Shown here in pieces: positions 47,685 through 60,540 of a stretch of DNA of 64,000 nucleotides. Below the pieces are notes generated by a model. It saw nothing but the letters and a program-made list of their open reading frames with translations, was not told the origin of the DNA and ran no database searches. The DNA lies in contig OX442418.1 of the NCBI GenBank assembly GCA_949361645.1, forward strand, positions 2,251,771 through 2,315,770, written 5' to 3'. Position numbers and translations under genes: made by a program. The stretch is from Spongilla lacustris. Its lineage: Eukaryota; Porifera; Demospongiae; Spongillida; Spongillidae. Position 1 is the first letter of the stretch. The number at the start of each line of letters is the position of its first letter.

Positions 47685-49153
47685 TAAATACTAGAGTCTG
47701 TCCCTACATGATTCATCTTTCCCCAATCCTAACTGGTAGGTTGCAATATTAGGCTGTTAAGCATAAAGTAACAGATATCCATAAGCAAAGGTTAAAAACA
47801 TTATGATACGGAAATAGTTGCAACTTGATGCAAGCACACAGGTTTGTTCTTTAAAACGAGGTATCTAGCTATGAGACTCAAAATTTATGCATTGAAATTA
47901 AAGCACACCCTATCTTTAAACGGCACACTTTCCATGATATCATCCATACACGAGCTTCAAAAAATGGAGCATTGAAAGTAAAGCACAGCTTCTCATTAAA
48001 CAAATCATTTAAAACCTTGCTGGAGGTTTGCAACATTTGTCAGTGCTTTAAAATAAATTTACTCTAAGTAACAGAATTTGTGCACACTATAATCTAAAAC
48101 CAGCAATAATTAAGGGTAGCTCACATCATGATTGCAAAGCACACAGGTCTTTCTTTAAAACTGGAACTTTCCCCATATCTATTCCGTTATTTTTTACTGA
48201 AGGAATAACACACAACGTTACAATTTAAATGAAAGCACACCCTTAGAGGTTTTCTAAGCAGATAACCTCAACAGCACTGGATGGAGGCTTGAATGCTCAC
48301 TGACCCTTCACATATGGATGGTACGAGGCTTCCATAAATGGCACTCACATGACACAAAAGTATTCTTTAAGCCGTAGACACAGCGATATACATGTAACCT
48401 AGCTATGAGACAAAATCAGGTCTGCGCACAAGTTACTGCGTGCTGCTTGAGATGCTGGTATAGGCTATTATTAGCTCTGAGAGAGCTGGAAGGTATGTGA
48501 TCAATTCTTACATTTCATTTTTGCGTGTCTACTAACCCGCGTGTGTGCGTCTCAGATTCACTAACTCACAGAATGGCACCGCATATCAATCCGTACGTAC
48601 CACACCGTTCATTGCCTCTCTGTGCGATTGAACATGGATAATTAGCTTAGAGGAAGGCTAATTAAAAGTGGACTCGCAACACCCACGTAGGAGGTGGGGC
48701 ATACGGACCGCCTTCGAATTGTATCACGTGATGTGACACCCACTAGAAGGTGGGGCATCAGGTCTGAGTGCTTAAAGATCCGCCTCCGTATATCACGTGA
48801 CTATAACAGCGATTTAATCACGAGATTAGGTCTTAGGACGAGGTCGTGTGCGCATGCGTATGCGAAGAAAAATAGGCAGTGGATCGTAGCATCAGTTTAG
48901 TAGGTGGAAAAAATCCAATATTTTGATCGAAGCTTCACAACAGATACCTGAACACAGACGAACTTTTAAATCAGTTAATTTGTTGTGTTTATTAAAATTA
49001 ATTAGCATTTTAAATAATGTTTTAATTAAATTAATGGGAAAAAATTTGAGGAAACCGACCAACTTTGATTCAAAATACCAGATTTTTTGCTTCATCCTAT
49101 CAAAAGTTATTCACAATCAAAAGCGTTGCGTTCATTCGTGGACACCCTGTATA

Positions 49154-50072
49154 GCACAAACCTGACCAAATCTAGTGGGGTTATCACACAAAAACTCGTG
49201 GATACAGGCCTCTTCAACTAGTGGGTCATACCACTCAAAAAGAGAGGTGGGACTGACACACCTCAGATGGTGTGCCAGTTGGGACAACGCTAGCACACCA
49301 AATTTGGTGTGATGAAGCCACCAAGTTTTTTACAGTGCGTGTTTGCAATAGACATACGCAATGACACTGTTTGATTTCCCTAAAAGTTTCTGCAGAACGT
49401 GCAGATGCAAAGTACAAGAAGCAGCAGTTAATGAAATTACATACAGGTGTATGGTAAAGCCATACAACAGGCTACCACATCACGAACAAGTATTGATCCA
49501 TTCACAACATGCTATTAATAATACACGATGGCTTTTATTACAGCAGATTCCATATAAGTTATCTAGACCATGCTTATCCTGGCATGACAAGGACAGTAAA
49601 GATGCGCTTACTCGAACATCATGTCAGTTAATGGGTGGACATGTACAATCATGAATGCAGGCTTGGGCTGATGTGGGAACAGCTACAGTGTGTGTACAGG
49701 GCACACAACCATTTCAATGAACACTACCAGTTGGGCGTAGCCCGGCTCGAAGGTCGGGCTTGCAGGCTACGCCCGACTAAAACACTACTTGAGTGTGTTT
49801 TGTCCCAGACCAGGGCCGTAGATAACTTTTATACTTTTGGGGGGGGGGGGGGGGGGGGGAGGGGGGGGCACACTGTTAAAATAGGTCTGAATCAATGTCA
49901 TATATTGCGATCTAAATTCAGTCTAATTAATTCATATGTTATATTCGTCACTGCATAGGCATGCCCTGTACGTATTAGCCTACATGTAAGCACAATTCTT
50001 CACAACTTGATTTGAAATATGCGCGCGCGCGTTATCATACACCGCCGGCTCATTAAGGAAAAATGCCGGCGA
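49154..50072. other. No gene assigned; hairpin and poly-G element end
   Basis: 49,361-49,654 has a 97-codon frame of protein-like composition with no domain recognised. 49,733-49,783 is a short hairpin (GGGCGTAGCC ... GGCTACGCCC). A fragment of it (GTTGGGCGTAGCC) recurs at 57,621. CAGGGCCGTAGATAAC at 49,812 followed by a ~28-base G run looks like a left end of a hAT-like element. Confidence 0.4.
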
Positions 50073-50073
50073 C

Positions 50074-50230
50074 CAGTGGCGGATCCAGGAATGGGGCTAT
50101 AGAAGGGGGGGGGAGGGGGTGGCCGGGGTCCCCCCCTCGCCAGCTAGTGGGTATGGGGGAGCGCTGTAAGCTCCCCCATCGGGGGCCTGGGTCGGAGCCC
50201 CAGAAGCTTTCACATTTTTCGCTTCAAACC
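50074..50230. mobile_element. Terminal fragment of a CAGTGGCGGATCCAGG-type element
   Basis: The left terminus CAGTGGCGGATCCAGG at about 50,074 is followed by GGGGGAGCGCTGTAAGCTCC and GGAGCCCCAGAAGC, matching 27,505-27,560. The right end was not found. Confidence 0.5.
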
Positions 50231-50569
50231 CCGCTAAAAATTAGTGTATTCGCAGAGCAGTGAATTTTTAAAAAAAGAATTGAAAAAAACTCTTTTAGAA
50301 ACGTGTACTCAAGAGTTTTTTCAGTTGGCTTGGCGGATTTCTCAAAAAAGCCTATTGACACGAACAACTCAAAATAAAGCGCATGTGGTCTCGGCCCTCT
50401 CTTCTCGCGTGTGCAAATACAACAAAGACGAAAATTATACTGTTTTAGTCCTCGAAGGACGCCTGACCGAAATATCAAGCGTACGTTGTACGGATAAAGA
50501 AGGATAAGCCATGCACATTTCTGTGCCATGCGGTAACGAGGGTTTGGTTGCCTGTCTCTACGTCGGGAA

Positions 50570-52240
50570 TGGGGACGAGACCAAATGTCCAACTTTTCAA
50601 TGGAATGAATTAGATGATACTTATAAGTAATTAAAAAGATAAATAATAAGAGCACCACCAGTGCTTGAACCCCTGCAAAAGGGAGCCGTGATCTGATGTA
50701 GCCGCTGGTGATAGAATAGGCTTTGTCCCACTTGGAAGACAGAGCAGTGGCCATGTGCTTTAGGAAGTGACTAGCCTCTTTGTGAAGTAGTCCATCCACG
50801 GAAAGAACAAATGGGGTGAAGGTGCCTCTTCTGTCTTCTACTGCCTTTTTGTACATTCTCTTCTTCTCCTGTGAGCTGGATTCAAGAGGTGCTCGATGGC
50901 AGTGTGATGGGGCGTCAGTGTCTATGACACGGACATCAAACAATGCCTCCACCTGCATGTGGTTGCCAAACACCTCTAATGCCCAGGTCAAGCCTTAGTC
51001 CTGGATCACTTGAGGTGGCAGTAGCTTCATTCACAATAGGCTACTTTATAACTTGGGGCCACACCTGACTGGCAAGATCACCAAGGCAGTCACAAATCTC
51101 ATTGTGGCGTAGTATAACAAGTCCCCTTACAGTCTAGGGCATGTTGGAGGGTGAAATCAGCTCCACAACCATCGCATTTGGCTGGCAGATTAGATGGATG
51201 TCGCAAATGGCGCAGAGCTAGGCCATCTCTGAACTGTACAGGAGCCAAATCAAAGTGGCAACTTTGAAGTGGCAGAGTCATCAACCAGCTGGACGTTTTG
51301 CCCTCAACCACCCTCATGATTGCACGTTGTCTGCCTGGTGAAAAAGTTGCAAGAATGGCATCTAGTTTCTGTTTGGCAATCTCGTCAAGTGCTTTTCGCG
51401 ACTCATGTCTTGCCTTGCTGATTGCAGCACTACGAGTTGGTAAAGAAAACAGTTTACTTTCAGCATCCTTCAAATAATGCTGGGTAGAAAGCTTTTAAAA
51501 TTGCATCTTGCAGTGGGACAAAAGCACCTCCACAGTTATGCATGACTCGCTGCAGGTATGACCATTCACACTGAAGGGATTTGGAGAGAGCAGTATAAGC
51601 AGCTTGGGGTGACTTGGTAGCTGCCTTGGAGAGTTTCTCAATACAATCTACCCACATTGCAACCTTCTTCCTCACAAAATCATCTGCTGTCATGCGGTCT
51701 CCAATAACACCCCCAAGAAAGCGATGACATTCACTATCTGCACACCCAAATCGCCAAAGACTAGACTGGCCTCATCTTCAAATTGAGGGGTAACAACTAC
51801 TGATCAGACAGCTTTTCTTGGGCTCAGGAAAGTATCCATAAGCTGAGCCAGCCAACTAATCATACCATGAGCGAACCTCATTGATGTTACCAATGCAAGC
51901 TGAGTCATCTGCATACCAGGTCTGCAACCTGTTCTCTTTGGCCTTCAGTGACTTTACAAGTGGTAATAGTGCAACTGCATAGATGAGAATGGATAGAGGA
52001 TCACCTTGAGTAACACCTTCCTTACTGAATAGATATTCATCAGATCCTCTTAAGACAAGCCTAGCAAATCCTCAATAGGTGTTGAACAAAAAAAGGCTGC
52101 ATCGAGGCCATAACACGCGAGCATTCCACAAGGCAGCAACTCGGTTCACCATGTTAAAAGCATTCTTGGCATCCACTAACAACAGCCCCCATCCATTACC
52201 AGAATGCTGGGTGTAAATCTCCGTCATTGCTTGTTGTTAA
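50570..52240 (-). pseudogene. Second RLE-type non-LTR retrotransposon, heavily decayed
   Basis: Minus-strand order: VDAKNAFNMVN (~52,145-52,175), GVTQGDPLS (~51,995-52,020), YADDSA (51,899-51,916), then thumb-like helices (MTADDFVRKKVAMWVDCIEKL from 51,693), a CDGCGADF...HALDC knuckle (~51,130-51,180), and the endonuclease region with ALFDVRVIDTDAPSH and SFTP-like TFTPFVLS (to ~50,800). The layout again matches RLE retrotransposons, but the sequence is distinct from the 10-13 kb element. Several stops and frame changes separate the pieces (51,474, ~51,700, 51,850, ~52,070, ~50,990). The fingers and the N-terminal part are missing, consistent with 5' truncation. Confidence 0.82.
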
Positions 52241-52860
52241 AAGTTCTAAAAGCAAAAGAAGACATGCTGGTGAAATATGATCTTGAATGGTTAATTAATA
52301 TTGATAAAAGTCTCAAAACCTCTATTCATTTCAATTAGTATTATTAATGTTAATAAATGTAGGATGGGTGGTTAGTTAAAAGCTGCAAAAAGTATGTAAT
52401 TAACTACTTCAGTTTAGAAATTATTCAAAATTGAAATCTTGCTTTTTGATTTTCGCAATGTACTTGATTTAGGGGCCATTGTTTCTTGATTAAGTGGTTT
52501 GAATTTATTAATAAATTCGGCCAGGTTGAAAAGGAAATGTTGGAGCTTTTGGATGCCTCTAAAACAGTTTGTTTCTAATTAGGTGTTATCGGGAATTATT
52601 CATTCATATTCGTTCATTTGAATCTTTTTGATTTTAGTTAATTATTTTTCAAATTATTGTTTACATCAACATTTAACCCCGTGATACCAGAACATTCAGC
52701 AACAATTTACTGTAATTTATAAATAATATGTGAATGGAATATAATATGCTTCTGCAGTATTATTGTTCAAATTTGCCGTTTCCCTGTCTTTGAAGGTATT
52801 TACTTGGTTGGGTCGTGCGTTCAGTTCTTTACAAGTTACAGTGGCCCGGTAGGGCGCGGC
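52241..52860. other. AT-rich, nothing seen
   Basis: No coding frame, repeat or domain recognised. Confidence 0.5.
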
Positions 52861-52862
52861 TG

Positions 52863-53002
52863 TCATGACGTGCACATCTGCGATTTGCGGACGTGCACAC
52901 ATGCACATCTGGGATTTGCGGACGTGCACACTGACATGCACATTTGGGATTTGCGGACGGCACATAGTATAATTACGCGATTTGCGGACGTGCACCGGGA
53001 AA
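52863..53002. repeat. Short tandem array around GGATTTGCGGACGTGCAC
   Basis: Four to five irregular units of 23-35 bp sharing GATTTGCGGACGTGCACA, with small internal insertions. No coding role is apparent. Confidence 0.85.
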
Positions 53003-53381
53003 TTAGTTTGAACCTCTATAAGGCGAATGTAATTCTTTCCCCCTGTAATTCTGTGTTCATTCACACAGGTATTGGTGCTTATACATGTTTTTGCTCATTC
53101 AATCTGAATCAATCATCTGCATGATAGATGACTTTGGCAAGAGTTCTTTAATTCTGTTATTCTAACTGGTCGTTCGACCATCGCTAAGACTGATATATCC
53201 CTCAAAAAGTAGATTTTAAGATGCGCTAATTTTATAAAGCGGAAATCATTCAAACGCAATCATAGAATCTACCAGAATGCCAGTGATTCCTGGCGTCGTT
53301 TACCTTAATGTGGGATACAATTTCCTGGGGTAGGATAAATCGTACTAGGATATACTATCCAGCCGGTTATTATATCCTATA

Positions 53382-54217
53382 TATATATGGGAAAGTTTAC
53401 GAGAAAAGGGACCTAGCGTTTATTATAAAAAAGTATAATAAAAATGCATTACGTTTGATTTGCTATAACTTCCGAACAGTTAACGCTATCAACTTCCTAT
53501 TTTTAACACTTCATACTGCACCATTTCTCTATGGTAAAATACATTTTGGAGTCTTGCACTTGCTCCGTGTCAGTATTGCAACGTTCGATACCCCACTGGG
53601 TTCAAACCCGCCATAACTTTCGGTAGGAGTAATCAATTCGCTTCAAACTCGGTTTGTAGGTAGAGAGGTCCTATACCTATCGATTTGTTCTGTTCGTTAA
53701 TTTTTATGCCATCCATTACGGAGATACAGTTGAACAAACTACGTGCACGTTTTCCCGCTTGATTCGCGCCAATGTTATAATCCCCGCCTCCCCATACATT
53801 GAGCGGAACGCAATTTGCCCAAATCATTGGCGCGAATCGAGCGCGAAAATGGGCACGTAGTTTGTTCAACTGTAACTCCGTAATGGATGGCATAAAAATC
53901 AACGAACAGAACAAATCGATAGGTATAGGACCTCTCTACCGACAAACCGAATTTGAAGCGAATTGATTACTCCTACCGAAAGTTATGGCGGGTTTGAACC
54001 CAGTGTGGTATCGAACGTTGCAATACTGACACGGAGCAAGTGCAAGACTCCAAAATGTATTTTACCATAGAGAAATGGTGCAGTATGAAGTGTTGAAAAT
54101 AGGAAGGTGATAACGTTAACTGTTCGGAAGTTATAGCAAATCAAACGTAATGCATTTTTATTATACTTTTTTATAATAAACGCTAGGTCCCTTTTCTCGT
54201 AAACTTTCCCATATATA
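53382..54217. mobile_element. Foldback element, 836 bp, arms of about 380 bp
   Basis: A near-perfect palindrome with a loop of about 75 bp centred near 53,800. The flanks carry further partly inverted words (GGATAAA, TATACT). One arm is the same sequence as 13,302-13,690, the segment upstream of the DNCVGQNKN gene. Confidence 0.9.
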
Positions 54218-54388
54218 GTGCATGCAATTTATCCGGGCGGATAAAATATACTGGGATAAAGTGTACCGTGACACCGGCCCTGCTGGGCCCAACGCAAGGG
54301 GAACCCCCTCCCCCCCTCCTCCCCCCCCCCCCCCCCCCCCCCCCCGGAGGTATTTATACGAGGCAGGGGTGCAGGGACCCACAAGATT
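54218..54388. other. C-rich spacer with hAT-like remnant
   Basis: ACACCGGCCCTGCTGGGCCC followed by a C run of ~35 bases (54,311-54,346). Likely part of a broken element. Confidence 0.35.
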
Positions 54389-54390
54389 TA

Positions 54391-55529
54391 CCGTAGAATC
54401 CCTATCACAACCCCCCCCCCCCCTCCGCCCCCAACGCGAGAGATTGAAAAAAATGGGTACTTTTTAAAATCACCGTATCTCAGTAACCATTTACGCTAGC
54501 GCTTACCTTTTTCAAACTTTTGTAGGACTACCATTTCTTTCCTAGAAAAAGTCCCTGTTTGGCATCGCATTGACAGGAATTACTTTTGACAAGGTCAGAT
54601 AACTTACCTGGTTCGGGACAGCCATATCTTTTGAACCGCTCGTATCCAACCGCGGAAATTCGGTGTACAATAAGTAAAACCATCCTTCAACACAGGTAAC
54701 GTGTTATTTGCAGCGGTTACCTTACACTTTGCGGTGGAAAACTTCGTCCAAAAAGTGAGACCCCTTCTGTCCGCCATTTTGAAGTAATGGACATACTCAT
54801 AGGCCCGAGTCCGATCCATGTCTAGTGCTCATATTAAGTGCAATAGAGCTGGAATCGATTTCGCGAAGTTCATATGATTTTCGTGCATCCAGCATTGTTA
54901 TGATCCATGTCTGACCTTATATGTGAACGGGTACAGCCATTAAAATTATATTGGTTACGTATCAAAGGTCAGACGACGTACTGGCTGCACCGTTCACATG
55001 TATAAGGTCAGACATGGATCATAACATTGCTGCATGCACGAAAAATCATATGAACTTCGCAAAATCGATCCCAACTCTATTGCACATAGTATGAGCACTA
55101 GACATGGATCGGACTCGGGCCTATGAGTATGTCCATTACTTCAAAATGGCGGACAGAAGGGGTCTCACTTTTTGGACGATGTTTTCCACCGCAAAGTGTA
55201 AGGTAACCGCTGCAAATAACACGTTACCTGTGTTGAAGGATGGTTTTACTAATTGTACACCGAATTTCCGCGGTGGGATACGAGCGGTTCAAAAGATATG
55301 GCTGTCACGAACCAGGTAAGTTATCTGACCTTGTCAAAGTAATTCCTGTCAATGCGATGCCAAGCAGGGACTTTTTCTAGGAAAGAAATGGTAGTCCTAC
55401 AAAAGTTTGAAAAAGGTAAGCGCTAGCGTAAATGGTTACTGAGATACGGTGATTTTAAAAAGTACCCATTTTTTTCAATCTCTCGCGTTGGGGGCGGAGG
55501 GGGGGGGGGTTGTGATAGGGATTCTACGG
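54391..55529. mobile_element. Foldback element, 1,139 bp, arms of about 540 bp, TA-flanked
   Basis: Begins CCGTAGAATCCC and ends GGGATTCTACGG, with TA on each side. The arms pair almost throughout, with a loop of about 60 bp near 54,960. Each arm has a 71-codon frame (54,604-54,819 minus; 55,104-55,319 plus) differing at few residues, followed by a perfect splice-donor-like CAGGTAAGT. The inner start context is AAAATGGCGGAC. Confidence 0.88.
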
Positions 55530-55904
55530 TATATACCCTGCGCCAGGCCCATAAACGGTTAATGACACGTCAAGGGGTCTATAGACTGCCACATGCAGAT
55601 GAAGAAACTTAGCAAGGTTCCTGCTCAAAAGTTTAACTATATCATGGCTGAAATTGCATACCATGCATCAGAATGGTTTCAGTGTTGATAATGCGTTTAT
55701 ATTTTGTAATTCAGTTAACAAGGTATTTTACAGCACCAAAATATGAGTTGGACCAGATCAGTAAATACCATTTTTGAAGACATATTTCGTTTTCAAGGTG
55801 TCTGAAGACGCAGAGATCTGGAGTTAGGTCACTTTAAAAAGGCTCTATTTCCAAATAATAAATTGGAGATGGTTCATCATAAAGCACTTTACTTCGCGAT
55901 CAAC
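55530..55904. other. No gene seen
   Basis: No repeat partner or domain recognised. Confidence 0.4.
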
Positions 55905-56160
55905 AACCACGATGCAATGACAGTGCTGATTCCCACTAGCAGCACAGTACCAGAGCCGCGATTAGCCGATGAGTAGACTCTGAGTGCGAGTGGATCGCTA
56001 GTCTGCGTGGTACACTGCGAAGTAGGTAGAGTCACTCCGCAGTTGCCCCATATCCCGCTGTCCATGTAGAACAGGTAATGGAGGTATAGTCCGTGTTGTA
56101 TACACGCTCTGGGTGCAGCATCCCGCGTCGTAGCTGAAGCGAAGTAGGCTGTACCGGTGT
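55905..56160 (-). pseudogene. 3' fragment of the cysteine-rich gene (copy 2)
   Basis: Minus-strand match to the last ~85 codons of the 31,113 gene (MDSGIWGNCG, SQCTTQTSDPL, SANRGSG), stopping just before the gene's stop codon. It starts with the same CCGG junction as the fragment at 5310 and shows small frame changes (for example an extra base near 55,973). Confidence 0.88.
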
Positions 56161-57065
56161 CACAGGGAACTCGGTCCCCCCCCCGGACCGAAATCCCTAG
56201 GGAACTCGGTCCTCCGTGAGTCTTGTACTTCTAGGGAATTGAGTCCGGGGTGGGGGGTACCGAAATCTCTGAACGAAAAATAAACGTATGCGAAGCCGGG
56301 AAAACAAAGCATGCATGCATGCATTCTTCTCATTTGTACAATTCAGCAGCACCCAAGGATGAAGGTAACATATTAACAGTTTCGCCGATGGATTTTTAGT
56401 TCCTGAACATAGGAATGCATACATGTAAGGTGTATACATTTGCCAGTTCATTGTCCATTGAAATAGTGTTCCAAATAATTCACCACAGTTTCATCGTAGT
56501 TCACAAGAATCACTGCTAATGAAATATTCTCAATAGCTGCTAGGCGCCTGGCCATCCACTCTCATTCCTCCAATTCTAAAATTAAACCATGCAGGCTGAG
56601 GCTGTATTGCTGCTGCCCGAGCCCTTCCTGCTCGATTGGCCTCGAGCTCCCCCTGACAATCCAGCATGTGTTATACGTGAACGTGTATGTACTCGTACAT
56701 GCATGATGTATAATCAATTAATAGCGTAGATTGTGCACTATAGTACACGTAACATGATAATCTGGAAATAATACAATGTATCATATAATCATCCACCTGT
56801 GAGAATGCAAGCTGATATACTTCGCGTAGAGCACATTCCATCCATGTGTAAGCATGCAGTCCATCAACACCCTCATCACAATTGTGATACCATATACAAA
56901 GGCTTGACTGTGTCAACCTATTTAGCAAAGTAAATGAATAATATACTGGAAAGGCAAGTAACTTGCCACTTCATTGCTGCTGTTAAGCCATTGGCCACGC
57001 GTGCAGTGAAGTATTTCTTGTGCTTCAACTCCATGCATGCATGTTGCAGTGGCAATGTGACCAAA
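56161..57065 (-). repeat. Chimeric repeat unit A, copy 2, uninterrupted
   Basis: Reverse-complement counterpart of 445-1097 plus 5053-5309. At 56,410-56,430 it has a single TATG and no Ginger element, so it is the empty target site. About 100 bp around 56,600-56,690 differ from copy 1 (CCTCGAGCTCCCCCTGAC insertion). Confidence 0.88.
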
Positions 57066-58400
57066 GGCAATTATCCTCATAAGAAGAATATATACCCGAA
57101 GACTGAACCATGGATATTAGAGGACAAACATCCATGACTGAACTGAGGTGAGAAATAGCAAATAAGGCAGACTTCAATGCTTTGCCCCATTCAGCACTGC
57201 AATCAGCAGTAACATATGATCTGTTGGACATAAATGGATGAAGAAATGCATGTCCAGAAATTGTGGACATCGATGCATAACTCGGCGTACGATTGTGATA
57301 AAAAAAATCTAATTGCACCATTAAACTCACTAGGTACTTTAGAGATTTATCACGTTATTAAAACTGCTAATTAATTTATTAAAATATATTATTGTTATTG
57401 TCTTTTAATAAATGCATTGTATGTCTGCATGGCAGGGAAGTTAGGAATAGGCATCGCTGTTACATAAAATCCTTCCAAACTACAGCTATCGTCGATTTTA
57501 GTGATCTAAGCATACGCATGCGCAACTCAAAACATTTAGTTGTACTCGTGCCCCCGCCATTGGATGCATTCTAGAGGTCACGTGATCTGTTATTTAACCA
57601 TTTTGATCCATTGTATAGTAGTTGGGCGTAGCCTTTTGGCGGAGGGTCGGGTATCAAGCCTAGGCCTATACCAAGATTTGTACCCATCTGATAGTATTGT
57701 GGATATACAATGTAATAGCTCTACACTCGCTATCAATCTAATTCTTGGTATACGCTTGTCTCGCTAGCCAGACGTACAACATCGAACTTCAACTGGATAG
57801 GCTTGAAACCCCCATAACGCGAAGGTCAAGCCCAATAGAACCGCTGCTGTGGAGTAGCTACTACATAATATGATATATAGGTGTGACTACGAGACTCGCT
57901 CGTTAAGATGCATGGGCGATTCCGTCCCTATTTTATTATATAATTATATGTATTGTATATATATATCTATCTGCATGTGCATCGCTCTGACGTTGACCAC
58001 GATGGCTGGCTTGTTTTTGATAACATACTAGAAGTTCTCGTGGAGGTGTGTTAAGGATATTGCCTTCCACTAGCTAAAGAATTAACATATGCATGGCGGC
58101 GGATATTCACAGCTGGACTCTCCACTGTGTCCTGGCCCTATTATACTGTATATCGTCAATTAATGAATGTATAGTCTCGTTCCCAGACCCAATATCTGCT
58201 ACGAGGTTAAGTCCTGTACTCATTTCTATCCAGCTCCGCCGGAATTTTGGCTAGGGTATACAAGAAAGATGAACAGCCGTAAACATATTCGGCAGTTGGC
58301 CTGAGATGTGTGTGTTTGTTATGCCGTGTGTTCTACTTTTTTATGATTGAGCGGCTGGAAGGAAATGCACATGCACCCACACCCAAATGCAAATACCATG
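57066..58400. other. No gene seen
   Basis: The 57,025-57,330 minus-strand frame (SGHAFLHPFMSNRSYVTADC) is protein-like but unrecognised and may continue the gene remnant of unit A. The rest shows no domain. Confidence 0.4.
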
Positions 58401-58402
58401 CA

Positions 58403-58742
58403 CGCAAATACACACACACACACACACATGTACATGCAAATACACACACACACACACATGTACATGCAAATACACACACACATGTACATGCAAATACACA
58501 CACACACATACATACACACACATGTACATGCAAATACACACACACACACATGTACATGCAAATACACACACACACACATACACACATGTACATGCAAATA
58601 TACAAACACACACACACATACACACACACATACACACACATACACACATACACACACACATACACACACACACATACACACACATACACACACACATACA
58701 CACACATACACACACATACACACACACACACATACACACACT
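58403..58742. repeat. CA-rich minisatellite with ATGTACATGCAAATACAC units
   Basis: Eight or so units of CATGTACATGCAAATACACA with variable CA stretches, grading into CACATA repeats after 58,600. Open frames on both strands are due to the repeat. Confidence 0.95.
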
Positions 58743-59650
58743 TGACACAGGACTTGCATGGGCATGCAGTTGAAGAAAAGATCACATACATGCACCTGTC
58801 TATCTAATTTACTCCTACAAATACTAAAGCAATGGCACAAAAAAGGATGCCATGATGCAGCTCTGATCTGTCATCAATGAACAGATCGATGGCCGATGCT
58901 GGTGGTCATGACTCATACACAATGGCAAGGATGCTAGGTAGAACCTACATGTATGTACTAGTCCTGAGGGCCATGCATGTGAAACGTTTACATAACAGCC
59001 ATAACTAATGACCACATGCCACCACCCTAATTAAATAGGTGACCACAAAGATTTTGAGTCAGCTACATTCTCTGTTAGTACATGTACATGTAATACCTTC
59101 TGAACTTTCCACATTTATCACACACATACACAACCAATACATAACCAAATAAATATAAATGCCACACCACAACTGTTACATTACCTATTGCATACATCTG
59201 CAGAGCCATGTACATATAGCTAGACCACTTAAAGCCTTCCATTTGAGTTGTTGCTGAAGTTTTTCACCAGGTGCATGTTGGAAGGGTGGCTGGCACAGTC
59301 CATGAGATGCAAAACTTTGTGTCCAGTCCCTGGTCCATACCAGGTGGTCATGTAGGTAAGCCTCCTCTCCTGGCAGACAACTGGTGTCTGTGCTATGTGT
59401 ACAACCAAACCAAGGAGTTTTTCTAACCAAACTAATAAAGGTGGACACCACAGGATGTGACAATTGTAGCCACTTTAAACAATTATTCTTTGGTCCTACA
59501 TCTACATGCATGTAACACGTAGATCTATCTCCTTCTAACGTACCCTACATCAGAAACCTTTAAACTTAATTTGATTCATATCCCAGTGGCTGCCTCTGGG
59601 ATGTGCTATCAAATTCCTCATCTCTAGGGAGAATATTATCTTTTCCCAAC
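58743..59650. other. No gene seen
   Basis: A 108-codon minus-strand frame (59,185-59,511) has no recognisable domain. Confidence 0.4.
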
Positions 59651-59699
59651 TGTTCCACAAGGATATCTCCCATCCATCTTCACAAGGCACTCTCTCCTC

Positions 59700-59950
59700 T
59701 ACCTCCACAAGGCTATCTCACAAGGCTACCTCCCTCCACCTTCATAAAACTATCTCCCTCCACCTTCACAAAACTACCTCCCTCCACCTTCACAAAACTA
59801 CCTCCCTCCACCTTCACAAAACTACCTCCCTCCACCTTCACAAAACTACCTCCCTCCACCTTCACAAAACTACCTCCCTCCACCTTCACAAGGCTACCTC
59901 CCTCCACCTTCACAAAACTACCTCCCTCCACCTTCACAAGGCTGTCACCC
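59700..59950. repeat. 24-bp minisatellite (CTACCTCCCTCCACCTTCAC), about 10 units
   Basis: Units alternate between CAAAACTA and CAAGGCTA. As with the 25.3-kb array the unit is 24 bp with no stop, so 8-residue repeats can be read on both strands. Confidence 0.95.
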
Positions 59951-60256
59951 TTTCCACCTTGATATAGTAAAGAAAGTAGGTTGTTACCGCACGTATTCCT
60001 CACGTGATATATCCTTATAAGGTTCGTCTCTGTGGAACGGTTTTTTTTTTGCTGTATTGGTAGTTTTCATTCTGCAGAGATGAAAAAATATATAGACACG
60101 CACAGATACAGATACCATATATGTTCCATTTATATGTGCTATGAATGCTTGCGACATGAACCATCGTAATTGCTGGCTAGCCCTCACATATGACAAGATG
60201 CATAAAAGATGTCATTGAGAGAAACAAGATTAAATAAAATTGGTTATGTATGAATT

Positions 60257-60379
60257 GTAGGCACCAATTAAGCATAGCATTTGTCAAATATTATATACAG
60301 ACCTAATACTTCACTTGCTAAATGCAGGTCTGTATAATAATCCGAAATCCCATATTTACTTAAATTGGTGCCTACAAAT
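60257..60379. mobile_element. Small inverted-repeat element, about 123 bp
   Basis: TTGTAGGCACCAATTAAG at the left and its complement at the right, with internal pairing of TATACAGACCT and AGGTCTGTATA. Probably a short MITE; no target duplication was assigned. Confidence 0.6.
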
Positions 60380-60540
60380 CCTTCATCACCAATTTAAAAT
60401 CACGTGCATGCGCGTCACGTAAGACTGAGAACAAGAAGGCCATGCATGGAATAGTAGGTTGTGTTATGAACGTTTGAGAAAGAGCACTCATCAGTTGTTC
60501 TACTTAACATGTAGCACTGAATTGTTTCATTTTCCAGTGC

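Larger units (their letters stand above)
43140..49151 (-). repeat. Right arm of the giant inverted repeat
   Basis: Reverse-complement counterpart of 37,049-41,295, longer because of the insertion at 46,369-47,684 and about 0.4 kb of other differences. Confidence 0.8.

Noticed and set aside
50224..50991. A single 255-residue protein with internal membrane-like segment
   Set aside because: Only the first ~110 residues are retrotransposon endonuclease sequence; the rest is read-through into the 3' flank and a hAT-like end, so it is a chimera.
58310..58840. 130-170-residue His-Thr or Val-Cys proteins
   Set aside because: Translation of the CA-rich minisatellite.
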